A DNA stretch of 64,000 nucleotides. Source: Hyalella azteca. Its lineage: Eukaryota > Arthropoda > Malacostraca > Amphipoda > Hyalellidae. The DNA lies in assembly GCF_000764305.2 (NCBI RefSeq), contig NW_025944485.1, positions 62,001 through 126,000 on the forward strand, read 5' to 3'. This document shows, one piece after another, positions 1 through 10,732 of the stretch. How positions within the stretch are numbered: position 1 is the stretch's first letter; every line of letters begins with the position of its first letter. The position numbers and the translations under genes were made by a program. The notes below the pieces were generated by a model. It saw only the letters and a list, made by a program, of their open reading frames with translations. It searched no databases and was not told where the DNA came from.

Positions 1-182
1 CTATACGCCAAGTGTAGCGACTCTTCGTCTGAAGCCTAGGCGGTCCTCGAATTTCATTATGAAAAGTATCGTGGAAACGCTTCCCAATAGCCACTATATT
101 TTTCAACCCCAGGCTTCAAATGTACATACAAAAACTTTGAAAAATTTGGCAATTCAAAAGTTTGAAAATGCAAATGACTTAC
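1..182. other. Unassigned AT-rich flank
   Basis: No recognisable gene. An ATG-initiated frame of 88 codons opens at 59 but runs straight through the left terminal repeat of the mobile element that begins at about 183. Its second half is transposon-end sequence, so I treat it as a chance ORF. Confidence 0.4.
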
Positions 183-790
183 AGGGTAACATGGGGCAGC
201 GAGCCCACTGCAGGTCACGGGCCCATAGCGGGTTTCTCGCTAAGTATGGCAGATATTGGTCCGTGTTCTCTACCGCCGGTCGACAGTTTCACTGGGATGA
301 AGCGTACGGATTTACGTTTTGCTAAGTGTTTGCGTTATTAAGATATTTGTGGATAACTGTTTCAGCTCAGATAAAGGTTTTTTTGCTGCTAAATAAAACT
401 GTTATCGATTACTGTAGATGAAGCTTTTGAAATTACTGTGAATTATATTTTGAAAGTAATATCTATAGGGATAATTTTGAGTTCAAGTTTAGACAATTCG
501 CTTTCAAAATAAAGTGTTGACACGATATAAATTGAAAGGATACCTATAGTGGGGGCAACGGGCCCACGCGTGTCACGGGGCAAAGCGCCCATGGTGAAGT
601 CTTGTGTTATACATCATTAGATTTGTCTCAATGACCCTTCAAAACTATGACTAGCTTTTGAATTACCAATCACACTTCATATTGCATGATTTTTCGATTT
701 GCCGCCTCAAGGCAACAGGTTTAGTTTTTAGTTATGCGTATTTATGACCCCTTAATTATCGAGTTATTGACTCTTGCCTTGCCAAAAGTT

Positions 791-850
791 GATTTCAGTC
801 AACACCAATGAGCCAAAAGTTGATGAGTTTTTATGGTGTTGGCTGAAATC
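791..850. repeat. 17-bp inverted repeat with 26-nt loop
   Basis: GATTTCAGTCAACACCA at 791-807 is complementary to 834-850 at 16 of 17 positions. A short direct repeat, GCCAAAAGTTGAT, also occurs at 781 and 812 and overlaps the left arm and the loop. It lies inside the 183-1473 element and may be the relic of another small insertion. No function can be read from it. Confidence 0.6.
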
Positions 851-929
851 ACGATTAGGTACGAATTCTCTGCACATAATATCTGGATTATGGGCAAAGC
901 TGGAACGAAGTTTTTTCTGATTAACTAAA

Positions 930-1110
930 TATATTTTTTTCTAGTCAAGAATACATTTTTTCATGTCAGGACGAATTTTTTATCGCAAGGATATATATTT
1001 TTCAAGTCAAGGATATATATTTTTATGTCAATGAAATATTTTTCTTCACGTCAGTGATAGATTTTTTAAGCCAAGGGTAGATTTTTTCATGTTAAGGATA
1101 TGATTTTTTG
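930..1110 (+). repeat. Degenerate ~30-bp tandem repeat
   Basis: Imperfect units alternate a 'cangtcaaggatana' word with runs of five to seven T residues, repeated about six times. Units differ by several substitutions and small indels, so the array is old. It sits inside the 183-1473 element. Confidence 0.55.
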
Positions 1111-1249
1111 AGTTGTTAATAAATGAATGAATGTCATATTTTTAATACATTTTTTCTTATTTAACTGTAAAGTGTTGTTTTATCATTTTTAAACGAAAAT
1201 TATGCAATTGTGGTAAAGGGACCAAGGGTTGGCGCCTTGCCCCAAGCCC

Positions 1250-1287
1250 ATGGGCCCATTGCCCCAGGGGTGGGGCAATGGGCCCAT
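1250..1287. repeat. Perfect 17-bp palindrome with GGGG loop
   Basis: Arms 1250-1266 and 1271-1287 are exact reverse complements (core TGGGCCCATTGCCCCA) around a four-base GGGG loop. The arms are about 70% GC in an AT-rich neighbourhood and contain the GGGCAAT/GGGCCCA words seen at 183-206 and 550-590. It is probably a subterminal transposase-binding or hairpin module of the surrounding element. Confidence 0.85.
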
Positions 1288-2010
1288 TTTGACACTTTTT
1301 ACAAAATAGTATTTCATTAAAAATTGAATAACTCTATAGGCGCCTAATTCACGTCATACATTTCCCATTAGTTGCACCTTTAAACAAAACAAAGAACCAC
1401 CTCGTATCAATTAAAACCTCATCAAAAAGTTAGTTTAAAAAAGGGGGGGGGGCGCGCTGCCCCATGTTGCCCTACTACATCTGTACCATTTTGAAAAACA
1501 AATGAATTGCTTCTGTATTCGATTGGAATATGATTTTCGGAAAGGAATTTGGAAATTCTGCGTAATTTATGACCACTTTACTGACATGTTCGTTTGCATG
1601 AATATCAAAATAATTTATTTTGAATGACACTTGTTTACTTTTTCATGCATCAATAGTAATAATTTCCCAATGTAATTATGTTTTGCGTAAATTATCCAGA
1701 GCATAGTTCAAAATTCATATATTTCCATTGTTGGAAAGCTGTTGAACTGGATCATGAATAGTCGGGAAATGAGTGAAAACGCTCAAAGTTCATATTCAGC
1801 TCTCACAATTTACATCCCTTCATCTTCATCTTGAAGGTACATTAAGGGGAGCGTCTACCCTAAAATTTATCTCGGCTATTTACAGACAGATCACTTTGAA
1901 ATTTGATACACATATGTAAAACAGAAATCTAAGACTTTTTTTTCGTGTGAATTTTTCGAAAAAAATGAAAGAAAACGTGAAATTCTTATAAAACGGCCAA
2001 AAACGGGGGT

Positions 2011-2334
2011 ACCGTAGAAATCCTACTCCTCCTAGGGTTTTAGAGCTACAACATCGAAACACATATCATTCGATGCGTAAAGACCATATCTATAATTCAT
2101 CGTGAATGTTTTTTGAAATTCTCATTTTTGTGGGTGTGGTGGCATTTTTTGTAAATTTTTCGGAAATTTTTCGATTTTCCCCCCACACCCCCCTCTTTTG
2201 GTGGCATAAAATCCAAACTATAACGAAATTGGAAAAACGTTTACGATGAATTGTAGATCTTTCTTTTGCAAATCGAACGGTATATGTCTCATTGTTGTAA
2301 CTTTAAAACTCTAGGAGGAGATAGGTTTTCCGTG
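2011..2334. repeat. Internal foldback (imperfect long inverted repeat)
   Basis: The stretch from 2011 (ACCGTAGAAATCC, CTCCTCCTAGGGTTTT, then ATTCATCG) is roughly the reverse complement of the stretch ending at 2334, where AAAACTCTAGGAGGAG and CGATGAATTGTAGATC appear. Arms are about 150 bp with perhaps 75-80% pairing and become ragged near the centre. It is nested within the TTAA-flanked element. Confidence 0.65.
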
Positions 2335-2482
2335 ACAATAAGTGTGAATGTTGAGGAGAGCGCGACAAAGTCCCGCGCGCACCACAATATGCGCTCAATG
2401 TAGCATAGATACCAAACTAAACGTTTCTGGAGCTTGATTCCACTCAAGGATGATGGGAGCAACTACATGCGCATCTCCCAAG

Positions 2483-2723
2483 AGATGGTAGTGGTACCAT
2501 TGGATAGGCCAGAATGTCAGCTTTAAGATGAGACTAAACACGTAACTGCAGCACAACTCAAGTAGACACTATATATAAAGAGCTCACCAGCTAATTAGTT
2601 CCTATCTAGTTACTTAAAGAACTCCAACACCCGCCCCCCTTTCATGAAATGTCGTGAAATCATAAATCAACGTACAGAGATGGCAGTGGTACCGTTGGAT
2701 AGGGCAGAATGTCAGCTTTAAAA
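2483..2723 (+). repeat. Pair of ~45-bp direct repeats, 195 bp apart
   Basis: GAGATGGTAGTGGTACCATT and its continuation through GAATGTCAGCTTTAA (2483-2527) recur at 2678-2723 with about three differences. Both lie in the right half of the TTAA-flanked element and end near its right TIR, as subterminal repeats often do. Confidence 0.75.
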
Positions 2724-2781
2724 TTAACATGAAAACCGAAAAAGTAAAAATTTTCAATTATAGGGTAGACGCTCCCCTTAA

Positions 2782-5700
2782 CACACGGAGGCCTCACAAT
2801 GTTCACCTCATTCGACAACCCTGCTCTCAGAATACGGCTTTAGCTCCATGTTCTTGTTAACCGCCATATCCCATATCGACTCTTAATCACATGTAGTGGG
2901 AAGCCAATTGCCCATGTTACACAACTGCTGGCACGGGCACGACATACACATCATTTGGTCGCAGCAATCAGTGGAGTGTGTTTGCCTTGCTCTCTGATTG
3001 GGTTCCCAGGGAAGACCACAACAGCACCGCAGATTAAAGCAATGTACTCAATCTCTGACGTAGTTCTAATTGCATCGCTTTACAGTTTTGGCTTCTGTGG
3101 CGTGATGGGATGAGATATAAAGTCCGGAGCAGTAATTGTTTTTAATTCACGTTTGCAGTCTTGATGGTGATATAGAAAATAATTGCATGGAAACCGATGC
3201 AGATTCAAATCTAAGAAGGTGTTACCTAACAATAATTTTTTGCTCTGTACTAAGAAGCGAGTCCGATGTCATAATAATTTACTTTTCCTTGTACTTGAAC
3301 AAATGGCCGTAATTTTTGGTCTTATGATCCTTGTTTATCTTCTTTGAGGGTACATGCTCCTGCCTGCTGACGTGTTTAGTTATGTTTCCCAAAATTCCCG
3401 CCTGGATTCCAATTTTGTGTTATCAGAACTATTAAAGAAAATGAAGGCGCTGTTGCAGAATCAAGATGCAACTTAAATAACAGAGAAAATGGCAAGCACT
3501 GAATAACATGGTGAAGACTGAATAGTTTAAAGATTCGGAAATGAAAATATTTATAAACTTTAACAATACGAGGCACAGGTACACTGTCGTGTCACACGCG
3601 GCAAGCAAATAAGCGAAGAAAAATACATATTCAAAATAACCAATAAAGTAAAAAAAACTGCTATAAATAAATCTAACGAAGTGAAGCAATCATTACAACC
3701 TAATCAGCGTTATAATACTATACATATGATCACACACAATTCATGTGAATATCACACATGTAAATGAATTAACCACTGAACGAAAGTTACACCATCAGTG
3801 AACTACAATAAAGTTGCATCACGACGAAAATATTTTAAAATGAATAATTTTAAACAGCCACACAGGATCTTTCTCTAACGGCAAATTCAAGAAAAAACAA
3901 GAGGTAAAATATACATAAATGAAATCTCATTTAAATTTAAGAATCAGCTGTTTTAATCCCTACAAATAATAATCGCCATAAAATAAAATGACGTAGCAAA
4001 GGTGGCTCCATCTATTTTTATCACTAATTCATTCAGGAATTGTTTGTCCGCGGAAGTCGTTATCGACCAAACAGCCTGGGCCTTTTTTATTTCCTTATTT
4101 TCATCTGCCAGATCTCGACATCATAAATTCCGGTAGAACGATTTCTTTTCCAAAATTTGGTTCTTCAAAACCCAAGGGATGAAATATTTTGAATTTTTCG
4201 AAGCGGAATGAATTTAGGATATTTTGAAAGTTTAGAATTTTAGGCAATTTAAAATTTAATTTAATATGAAGTGGTTTCAACAGACGGATATTTCATATGA
4301 CTTCAGCGTGGCCGCCAGGTTACGTCTAATACACGACGCTTGTTTTCGCAACATGCGAAAAATATTTGATCTAAATTTTGTGAATGTAATGGAATAAATA
4401 TCGATAAGCGTTATGTTGAGAATATCTTAAATTGAGGAAATTAGAAACAATGAGCAATGAATCAAGTTTAAAACTGAAACATAAATAGAATGCATCACGG
4501 CAAAATTTACTGCAGATCGCTAGAACAATTCTTACAGACACGACTAGAGTGAAATAGTAACATACGTACCACTTCAAATGAGATGAAACTTGTCGCAATG
4601 AAAATGTTGCTGTAAGAAGCTGAGCCTCTATTCGGACAAAAATTCTATACCATAATAAAATTAAGGTTATAGGAATTATGATAATTATAATTTAATCATT
4701 AACTACGTTTAGCTATTTATCCGAAAAAACTGAAGATTGATCCGTCACCAAAATTGCTTAATAATAATAATTTTACTTCATTTTAAAACATTTTTATATC
4801 TAGCGATGAAATATCTAGCGCGATGAAATCAGCAGATACGTCGAATGGAAGAAAAAAAGTATTTATTTACATGGTATTTTTCTTTATGCCACTATCCTGC
4901 CAATTTATGCGCTCAAAGATTTTATAGAGCTACGAAACGACAATATTGTGAGTAGTTAAATTTTTTAGGAGTTCAAAGAGAAAAATTTCAACAGATTAAT
5001 GTTTGAATTTGAAATAATTATTATTGATGAGCAACTAGTTGCTGTTAAGTCACCCGTTCAAACCTGCATTTTACAATTTTACATAGATCATAAAACGCAC
5101 ACTTGATTCTCTTTTCATCATATGAAAAAGGTTTTCCTAATTATATTTACGCTACATATATGAAAAACAAAGTTGTAAAGTTTCGAAATTGGATCCAATC
5201 CTATTATCTCAGTTTTTGCAGTGCTTTACTATACTCCTAACCAAAATAAAATTTCAGGTCCCATTTATGTATATATCTCAGTAAGTATCATGAGAAAGCG
5301 TCCAAACAGCCCCAATATATTTAATGCACCAAGTTTCAAACACACGCATAAACAAACGCATGGAGAAACAAAAAGCATTTGACCAACATATTCAAGATTA
5401 CATTTTTCCTGAGCACTGCACGCAAAATTCGTTCATGCGAATAATAAATGATCGAGTTAACTAGTAACCTAGTAAAAATTGTGTGTCCAAGATAGAGTTG
5501 AATCCAATACCAGCTTTGCGTCGCTCAAAAATATTTTCAAATCCGATTTGTCTTGAAAAATATTTCGAAATGGCATGTGGATGTAAATTTCGGCCAATTT
5601 TCGATAGTTTTTTAAGAAAATCTCTCATAGTGATGCTCTAATGGAACTCCACCGTGCTTTGGATGCCGAAACGCATAAAATGGCCAGCGTTTTTGATATT

Positions 5701-6140
5701 AGGAATTTATGGATAGCTTCGCTAGAAAAGGGCAAATTGAAATATATTCCAGCTAGAAATTCAGCCTAAATCGCTAACCGAGATTTTAACCGCTAAACTA
5801 AAAATCCAGACTCTATGGTCCAAAGTTCAATTGGTCAAGTGAATGGAATAAAAAAATTGATTAAAATAGTTCTCACTGGTTGATTTTATACCACAGATCT
5901 CAAACGTGTTATATTCTAGAGAATCAAATGAAATATTTTTCCTTTTTGATAATAATATTGTTCATTATTATTTCTAAATTATTTTCGGCAGCTATCGGCG
6001 AATTCATTATAATTAAAATCCCATTAAATCCTCACATCTGGGTGATTTACCGCATTATTTTAAAACGCACATTCCTCGTATATTAATTTCGCACCTGCGC
6101 AGGGGCCGTGATAATTACCGGTATGTGAACATAGTCGTAT
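2782..6140. other. AT-rich intergenic/intronic DNA, nothing recognised
   Basis: Frames on both strands are at most about 85 codons with no recognisable protein motif. I see no TIR element, tandem array or RNA gene. Part could be intron of a gene lying outside the window, but nothing in the sequence shows that. Confidence 0.4.
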
Positions 6141-6431
6141 CAAAATTAATAGATTAACCGATTACTCTCACCAATCGAGTTTTAACTCATCAAAATTTTG
6201 AATTAGATTACATTTGCACAATTACAATGGCTGTAATCCAAATTAATCAATTAACCCATTACTCTCACAAATAGAGTTATGACTCATTAAAATTTGGCAT
6301 TAGATTACATTTGCACAATTACAATGGCTGTAATCCAAATTAATCAATTAACCAATTACTCAAACAAATAGAGTTTTGACTCATTAACATTTGGAATTAT
6401 ATTACATTTGCGCAATTACAATGGCCGTAAT
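6141..6431 (+). repeat. Three-copy 97-bp tandem repeat
   Basis: The word ATTACATTTGCACAATTACA recurs at a 97-bp spacing (about 6206, 6303 and 6400). The rest of the unit (ACTCTCACNAATNGAGTT...ACTCATNAA) keeps the same register. Copies are about 85-90% identical. A half-recognisable relative of the unit's left flank (TATGTGNNCNTAGTCG) appears again at about 6574, so the array may once have been longer. Confidence 0.85.
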
Positions 6432-7680
6432 AAAATATTTAGTGTGTCGGTTTAGACGCCAGGAATTAGGTTCTTTACCAATAATTGTCACAAATTTAAT
6501 CTAGGTCCTTTGACAAGACTCGAGAAATATGTCAAGTTTACAACTCGTAGTGACTAATAATTTTAATTAAAAGTATGTGGGCGTAGTCGCTACTGAATTT
6601 ATTAATTAGGCCGAATGTTGTCACAAATAAGACTGGGTTCCACCAAATTAGAGTAATATGTTAATGTGGAGTTGGAGAAGGATCCAACTCAGAATACGAG
6701 TGATGCCGGGATCAGTTAGGAGCAGTCATCTGATAATTATTATTTAAAACAATTTTACATCATTATATTAAACTAAAACAATTAGACAAAATTTTCAATT
6801 ATAAGGTCTGAAACTTAGAGCTCAGTGATTATTTGATTATTGCTCTCGTTGAAATGCATTAATGAATGAAAAGATATAAAAAATATCAGACGTGTAATTA
6901 ATCCCAGAAAAATATATCAGCGTGCTTTTAATTATCCAGAAAAACAAGCTTAATTGGTGTTAATTATACAGTGAGAACATAAATGCTTTCAAATTACTTT
7001 ATTATCATTATTGTTAGGAAGTAAATTTAAATGTCCGGAAAAAACAAAGAATAATCCTATTATTTGCAAATTTTGATAATAAAACTGGTTTGCTTCGTTC
7101 CCTGCGAAAAGAGAAATTTGTTGTCAGCTTCCAATCGTCAGGAGCTCAAGTTAAAGAGATCGTGTTAGCATAAGTGCCCGTATGCAGCCGGCTGACAGCA
7201 GCTCTTCTTCTTTTTCATACTTCACGAATATTTTGGCTGGCAAATTACGAACGATGACGCACAATTGACGTCAAATTATTGCCACTTAACGTGGATTGAA
7301 AATTTTGGAGCTCGCATCTGACAAAAAGTGAACGCGAGTTGCATATTGTAGATGTGCGATGCGTTTTTGGAAAAAAAGTAGTTGATCGAAAACATATAAG
7401 ATGTGATAGACGTCAGTGCTCATTCACTAATAATTTAGAAAATACTAGTGTTTCAAGACTACAGGTGAAAAATTTACTGACTTTCAAAGAATATTTTGCA
7501 TTCGGAAACATATAAATAGGACCAAGGTTATATTTTTAAAATTTCTCTTCAAAGTGCTTACCGTACTGCATGTGATTAAATTTATTTTCAGATTCAGTAA
7601 TAACGAAGCATATCATGCAAGACTTCAATGTACTTGTTTTGTTTTTCGTTGATCTGTTTACTGAGGCGTTCATGGACCAG
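6432..7680. other. AT-rich DNA without recognised features
   Basis: I find no gene, RNA or element in this stretch. A slightly GC-richer patch at 7130-7340 has stops in all frames. Confidence 0.4.
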
Positions 7681-7681
7681 A

Positions 7682-7950
7682 AAAAAATGCACTCAACTGA
7701 AAAAAATGTACTCAACTTAAAATATGCACTGGACTTAAAAAAATGTACTCAACTTAAAAAATTCACTCAAAATAAAAAAATGCACTCAACTTAAGAAAAT
7801 GCACTCAACTTAAAAAATGCACTCGACTTAAAAAAATTGTACTCAACTTAAAACAATAGTGCATTTTTCCATAAATGAGAAAATGCGCTAAAAATGCACT
7901 CAACTTGAAAAAATGTACTCAACTTAAAAAATCCCTTCAACTTAGAAAAG
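7682..7950 (+). repeat. ~19-bp minisatellite (ACTCAACTTAAAAAATGC)
   Basis: About a dozen imperfect copies of a unit close to ACTCAACTTAAAAAAATGC run from 7682 to 7950, with unit lengths of roughly 17-20 bp because the A-run varies. The array is interrupted at 7853-7892 by the end of the 13-bp-TIR MITE family seen at 13311. The word TGCACT is shared by MITE end and array unit, which suggests the array grew from the junction. Confidence 0.85.
7853..7892 (-). mobile_element. Truncated end of the AGCGCATTTTCTC MITE
   Basis: Read on the minus strand, this is the first ~40 bp of the MITE found at 13311 and 58738: TAGCGCATTTTCTCATTTAT, then GGAAAAATGCACTATTG. The CTGT/CCGT core and the second TIR are absent. 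The minisatellite resumes directly on both sides. It is either a truncated insertion or the remnant of a larger parent element that carried the minisatellite. Confidence 0.8.
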
Positions 7951-8945
7951 AATGTAATCTCTAATAAACTACTTTGCACTTCTGTTAGCAAGCGACTTCG
8001 AGGATGTTGAACGAAACCAAAAGATAATCGAAATAACGACACGTTCATAGTCCACGTTCATAGTTCATATCCGTTAAGCTGAACATTTATTTTTCAGTAT
8101 TTTTAGTGCAGAGGCTCAACACTCGAAAATTATTTTCTAAACGTTTAATTCAACTCAACATTTAAGGCTGACGTGCATAGAGACGAGTTTGAATAATGAT
8201 AGACTGAAAGTTGTGTGGAATCAGAATTTTAAAGAAATTCTCAGAATCCGCCCTTTCAAGACCCACGTTGAAAAAATCAGAGAAAATAAGAGAAAAGCAT
8301 TTATGATTGAAAAATTTAAATATCCTTTATTTAACAATCATAACTTTCTAATGTTCTTCATCACGTGCAGATGGCCGTTTTTTGAAGCAATGCGGCAACG
8401 CAGGGCACTATCAAAATAATGTTCGTGAATTATTTATTTAGGATTCAAATGCCTGTGGCGGTGCATTATTGTTGTGCACTCTGTTTTAATCTCGCTGTGC
8501 CATAATACAAAATAAAAGTCATGCTGTGATGCTGTGAACATGACAAACCTCGGCCATCTTCATGCCATGCTGAGATGCTATAAACACAATAATCCGACGA
8601 AATTATCATGTTGTGCACACCTAAAATTTAACACTCCTATAAAAATTTCCGATGAATCCAAAATATTTTGCAAGCCGGCAATCTTTCAGAAGCTTTTCAA
8701 GTAACAAAGCCTCGCTAACTCAATACAGGCGGCTGGGTTAGCTGGATGTCTCATTTTATTTGGACTGCAGAGGCATATAATCAAGCCTCTTGACGTGACC
8801 TCGCTGTCTGCATGACTTATGAGACGGAGCCACGTCTCCAGGAAATAGTTTTTGGCATGCGATGTAAGTTGATGTTTCGTTAACATCCGAAAAGTAGGTA
8901 CTTTCGTCAGCACAGTTAAGATTATTCATGGGATGCATGTGTGCC
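7951..8945. other. AT-rich DNA, no recognised gene
   Basis: Short frames only, up to 76 codons, with no protein motif. At about 8490-8620 the words GCTGTG, GCCATG and GTGCACA recur irregularly (ATGCTGTGATGCTGTGAACATG and relatives), perhaps an eroded repeat. Confidence 0.35.
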
Positions 8946-8948
8946 TAC

Positions 8949-9205
8949 TTAATATCATTTGCAGCCTTTCTCTGTTCAGGATGAACGTTGAATATTAAAC
9001 GTACTTGATATGAAAAGTTCTTTGTTCAAAATGAATGTTGAACTTTAAACTTACTTGATATCATTTGAAGCAGTTCTCTGTTTAGGATGAACTGTTGAAA
9101 ATTAAACGTATATAATATCACTTGAAGAAGTTCTTTTTTTCAGGATAAACGTTGAACATTTACCTTATTTAATATCACTTGGAGCAGTTCTCTGTTCAGG
9201 ATGAA
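8949..9205 (+). repeat. ~57-bp tandem repeat, 4-5 copies
   Basis: The phrase TTCTCTGTTCAGGATGAACG followed by TTGAANATTAAACNTA and NATATCANTTGAAGCAG recurs with the CAGGATGAA word at about 8977, 9027, 9083, 9141 and 9197. Spacings are 50, 56, 58 and 56 bp. Copies are diverged by 10-20%; the short 50-bp interval lacks part of the unit. Confidence 0.8.
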
Positions 9206-9467
9206 CCATGCGGGAATCATTTCTATATCCACCGTTTCGAAATGAGTAGCATGGACGCTGTGGTGCTATTCGTGGTGTACAGCCGTCACAGTGTAGCTGC
9301 GCAGCTCAACAGTCTCTTGTCGACCAGGGTTCCGCTGTTTACTAGTGGAGTGTGCCGATTGTACTCTCTCTCATTCTTTTAGCTGCCAGCATCGGGAGTG
9401 CCCACCCGTTATGCGCCTTGTGAAATCTCGGATGAAGCTGTCTGTGTTTCTCTGAGCTGACGATTAT

Positions 9468-9592
9468 CGTCAGCCGTCAGTGTCTCCAAGCGGATAAATT
9501 TCGTCAGCCGTCAGTGTTTCCAAGCGGATAATTTTCGTCAGCCGTCAGTGTTTCCAAACGGATAATTTTCTTCAGCCGTCAGTGTTCGCCTG
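9468..9592 (+). repeat. 34-bp tandem repeat, four copies
   Basis: Units start with CGTCAGCCGTCAGTGT at 9468, 9502, 9536 and 9570, exactly 34 bp apart, and continue CTCCAAGCGGATAAATTT with few differences. It is the youngest part of a longer CCGTCNGTGT-rich repeat field that runs on to about 10170. Confidence 0.9.
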
Positions 9593-10002
9593 ACTGAGAA
9601 ATCTTGTTAATGGGCAGTGGTTACCTGACCTTGGAATTGTGTAAACCGTCTGTGTTACCTAATGTAAAATACTGTAATTCGTCCGTGTTTATCGAATGGG
9701 AAATAACCGAAAATCGTCTGATTACCTTATGTAAAATTTTGCAATTCATTTGTGCTTACTTAGTGGGATATTCTTAGCCGTTTGTGATTACCTGGTTATT
9801 GTTCTTAGCAGTTAGGGGCATTTTTTTTTAAGCCATCGTGTTTACCTAGTGTACGGCAATTTTAGGCCGTCTGTTTACTGGGTATTGGGGAATTTCTTGG
9901 CTGTCTTATGTTTACCTAGAGTAGGATATTATCTTAGCCGTCTGGGTTTCTTAGCCGTCTCGTGTTTACTTAGCGTAGGATCTATCTTAGCCGTCTGTGT
10001 AT
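9593..10002 (+). repeat. Decayed satellite-like field with TTAGCCGTCTGTGTTTACCTAG units
   Basis: About ten degenerate copies of CTTAGCCGTCTGTGTTTACC followed by TAGNGTAGGATATT are spaced irregularly at roughly 35-60 bp. Individual copies retain 60-90% similarity. The shared CCGTC(A/T)GTGT core ties the field to the 34-bp array upstream and the 84-bp doublet downstream. All three look like stages of one expanding and decaying tandem family. Confidence 0.7.
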
Positions 10003-10167
10003 GCCTAGCGTAGGGTATTTTACTGTCCGTGTTTGTAAGTTTGAAGATCGTGGATCAGTGTTCTTTTAGTTTCCGCAATAAAGCTAGCCTAGCGTAGGGT
10101 ATTTTACTGTCCGTGTTTGTAAGTTTGAAGATCGTGGATCAGTGTTCTTTTAGTTTCCGCAATAAAG
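10003..10167 (+). repeat. Perfect 84-bp tandem doublet
   Basis: 10003-10083 is repeated without a mismatch that I can see at 10087-10167, with CTA between the copies (period 84 bp). Each copy starts GCCTAGCGTAGGGTATTTTA, contains CTGTCCGTGTTTG and ends CCGCAATAAAG, a near-consensus polyadenylation word (AATAAA). Perfect identity beside a badly decayed field implies a very recent duplication. It could also be a copy-number uncertainty in the assembly. Confidence 0.9.
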
Positions 10168-10732
10168 ATTTATAACGTAGATTTTAACTTCATTTTTCTG
10201 GCCTTCTACTAGAGTTTTGGCTTTGATTTATTCCACTATCCCGTCGGGGTAGCCAGTGTATGTTGATCTCCCGCAACAACAGCATGTCCTCCCAAACATC
10301 TTCCAATTAAGCTTTTCTTTCCTGAAGCTTCTGCGAATAAATTTGATTCTAAAATCATGACATAAGTGAAATGGAGATGATAACAAACAATCATGAAACG
10401 CCAGCACCCGAGAGATCTGCTGCCTATATACGTGGATGGGTGCGTGGAAGGACGTCGGTGTGTATGCTGCACATCTCATTGAGATCTGAGCTCAGTAGCA
10501 GGATTACTATTGACCAAAACGACGATAATCACAGTGTACTGTTGTGACTGGTGAGTGACTAATAAAAGTAATCAGCGATCATTACGAGAAATTCGTCAAC
10601 AGAAACAGTCAATTCCTACTGCTTGAGAGGTTATGTATAGAAACAGAGGCAATATGATACGAAATCTTTTTAAGTCACGTTCCCTACCGAATAGGATGGA
10701 TTATTACAACACTTCACTTCAACTTCACTTCT
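10168..10732. other. GC-richer patch, possible promoter or first exon (weak)
   Basis: Between about 10240 and 10560 the composition rises in GC. A TATATA word at about 10424 and a strong donor-like ACTG|GTGAGT at 10547-10556 would fit a plus-strand first exon. However, no initiator sits 30 bp after the TATA word and no coding frame joins them. On the minus strand an ATG frame of 83 codons (10479 down to 10228) has no recognisable motif. Confidence 0.15.

Larger units (their letters stand above)
183..1473. mobile_element. Non-autonomous DNA transposon with 24-bp TIRs
   Basis: The left end (183-206) and the reverse complement of the right end (1450-1473) match at 22 of 24 positions, sharing AGGGYAACATGGGGCAGCG. 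The roughly 1.29 kb between them has no transposase frame, so this is a non-autonomous or decayed copy. TA dinucleotides lie at or within one or two bases of both ends, which fits a TA target site as used by Tc1/mariner/pogo-type elements. Family assignment is inference only. Inside are further GC-rich islets of the same flavour (about 550-590 and 1228-1287), in contrast to the AT-rich remainder. They look like subterminal repeats, the kind of site a transposase binds. A ten-G run (1443-1452) abuts the right TIR. Confidence 0.65.
1846..2777. mobile_element. TTAA-flanked TIR element (piggyBac-like MITE candidate)
   Basis: A perfect 17-bp terminal inverted repeat, GGGGAGCGTCTACCCTA, lies at 1846-1862 and as its reverse complement at 2761-2777. 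Both ends are immediately flanked by TTAA (1842-1845 and 2778-2781). TTAA target duplication is the hallmark of the piggyBac superfamily, but its termini usually begin CCC, so this assignment is inference from the TSD alone. Because TTAA is self-complementary it could instead be part of the TIR. The 932-bp body has no transposase frame and contains a large foldback (2011-2334) and a ~45-bp direct repeat (2483-2527 and 2678-2723). Confidence 0.75.

Noticed and set aside
59..325. ATG ORF of 88 codons at the window start
   Set aside because: It runs from flank into the 24-bp TIR of the 183-1473 element, so half is transposon-end sequence; no protein motif.
9468..9592. CRISPR-like regularly spaced repeats
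   Set aside because: Units are directly tandem with no unique spacers, there are no cas genes, and the setting is eukaryotic.
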